From: Candidatus Shapirobacteria bacterium UBA2283
GTDB lineage: Bacteria > Patescibacteriota > Microgenomatia > UBA12405
DNA length: 24,594 bases
Assembly: GCA_002345725.1 (NCBI GenBank)
Contig: DDWP01000009.1
Coordinates: forward strand, 1 to 24,594
Reading direction: 5' to 3'
The first letter of the stretch is position 1; each line of letters begins with the position of its first letter. Positions 24,572 to 24,594 of the stretch are shown here, piece by piece. A program made the translations under genes and the position numbers. Below the pieces are notes generated by a model that had not been told where the DNA came from, did not search any database, and was given only the letters and a program-made list of their open reading frames with translations.

Positions 24572-24594
24572 TTTGTTTTGTTTTTTTTAACTTT
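24568..24594 (-). CDS. Possible C-terminal tail of upstream gene, probably ftsE (partial)
   Basis: The minus strand from the window edge is open for eight codons (KVKKNKTK) and stops at TGA 24568-24570, in an ATGA overlap with ftsX. A basic tail and this junction would fit an FtsE end, but the fragment is too short to identify. Another frame has a TAA at 24587-24589, so the upstream gene might end there instead. Confidence 0.35.
   Translation of the reverse strand, partial: KVKKNKTK

Noticed and set aside
1..24594. Alternative genetic code with TGA as glycine (as in some CPR groups)
   Set aside because: TGA ends several genes exactly at ATGA junctions, and the proteins have normal family lengths without in-frame TGA.
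1..24594. tRNA, rRNA, insertion sequence or phage genes
   Set aside because: No cloverleaf-like sequence, transposase motif or terminal inverted repeats were seen; there is almost no non-coding space to hold them.
1..24594. Frequent CTAG tetramers
   Set aside because: CTAG looks common here, unlike in many bacteria, but a rough look at the first kilobase gives only a modest excess over chance at this base composition.

Overview
The window is low-GC (roughly 38-40% by eye), gene-dense bacterial DNA with almost no intergenic space. The gene content suggests a member of the Candidate Phyla Radiation (Patescibacteria), most likely near the Microgenomates: many GT39-like membrane glycosyltransferases, very compact operons with ATGA junctions, few Shine-Dalgarno sites, a DUF11-type surface protein with a sortase-like tail, and ftsX followed by a coiled-coil M23 peptidase. 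This placement is inferred from gene content only; no rRNA or other phylogenetic marker is present. TGA is used as a normal stop.

Region 1 (1-21880, minus strand) is one uninterrupted block of 18 co-directional genes read from right to left. It starts at a probable promoter near 21890 and runs off the left edge inside the 18th gene. Junctions are 4-nt ATGA overlaps, other overlaps up to 28 nt, or gaps of 18 nt or less. The block encodes seven GT2 (GT-A fold) transferases, one GT4 transferase, nine polytopic GT-C-like membrane proteins and one MOP-family (Wzx-like) flippase. The last four GT-C genes (1-5962) are tandem paralogs. The likely scheme is as follows: two polyprenyl-phosphate-sugar synthase-like GT2 enzymes charge lipid carriers; the other GT2 enzymes and the GT4 enzyme build an oligosaccharide on the cytoplasmic face; the flippase exports it; and the GT-C enzymes add sugars or transfer glycan on the outer face. 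No sugar-nucleotide synthesis gene, recognisable polymerase, ligase or oligosaccharyltransferase is visible, unless one of the two unassigned GT-C-like proteins (12713-14380, 15795-17489) has that role.

Region 2 (21881-21960) is a divergent intergenic region. It holds a near-consensus sigma70-type promoter for the plus-strand surface-protein gene and an extended -10 promoter for the glycan operon.

Region 3 (21961-22599, plus strand) is one secreted DUF11-like protein with a signal peptide and a VPSTG/hydrophobic/basic tail. It ends against a small hairpin that separates it from the convergent cell-division genes.

Region 4 (22604-24594, minus strand) holds the end of a probable ftsE, ftsX, and a coiled-coil M23 peptidase. 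The peptidase is the most striking gene: the two halves of its catalytic domain are in swapped order (circularly permuted), yet all the expected metal-binding and catalytic residues are present.
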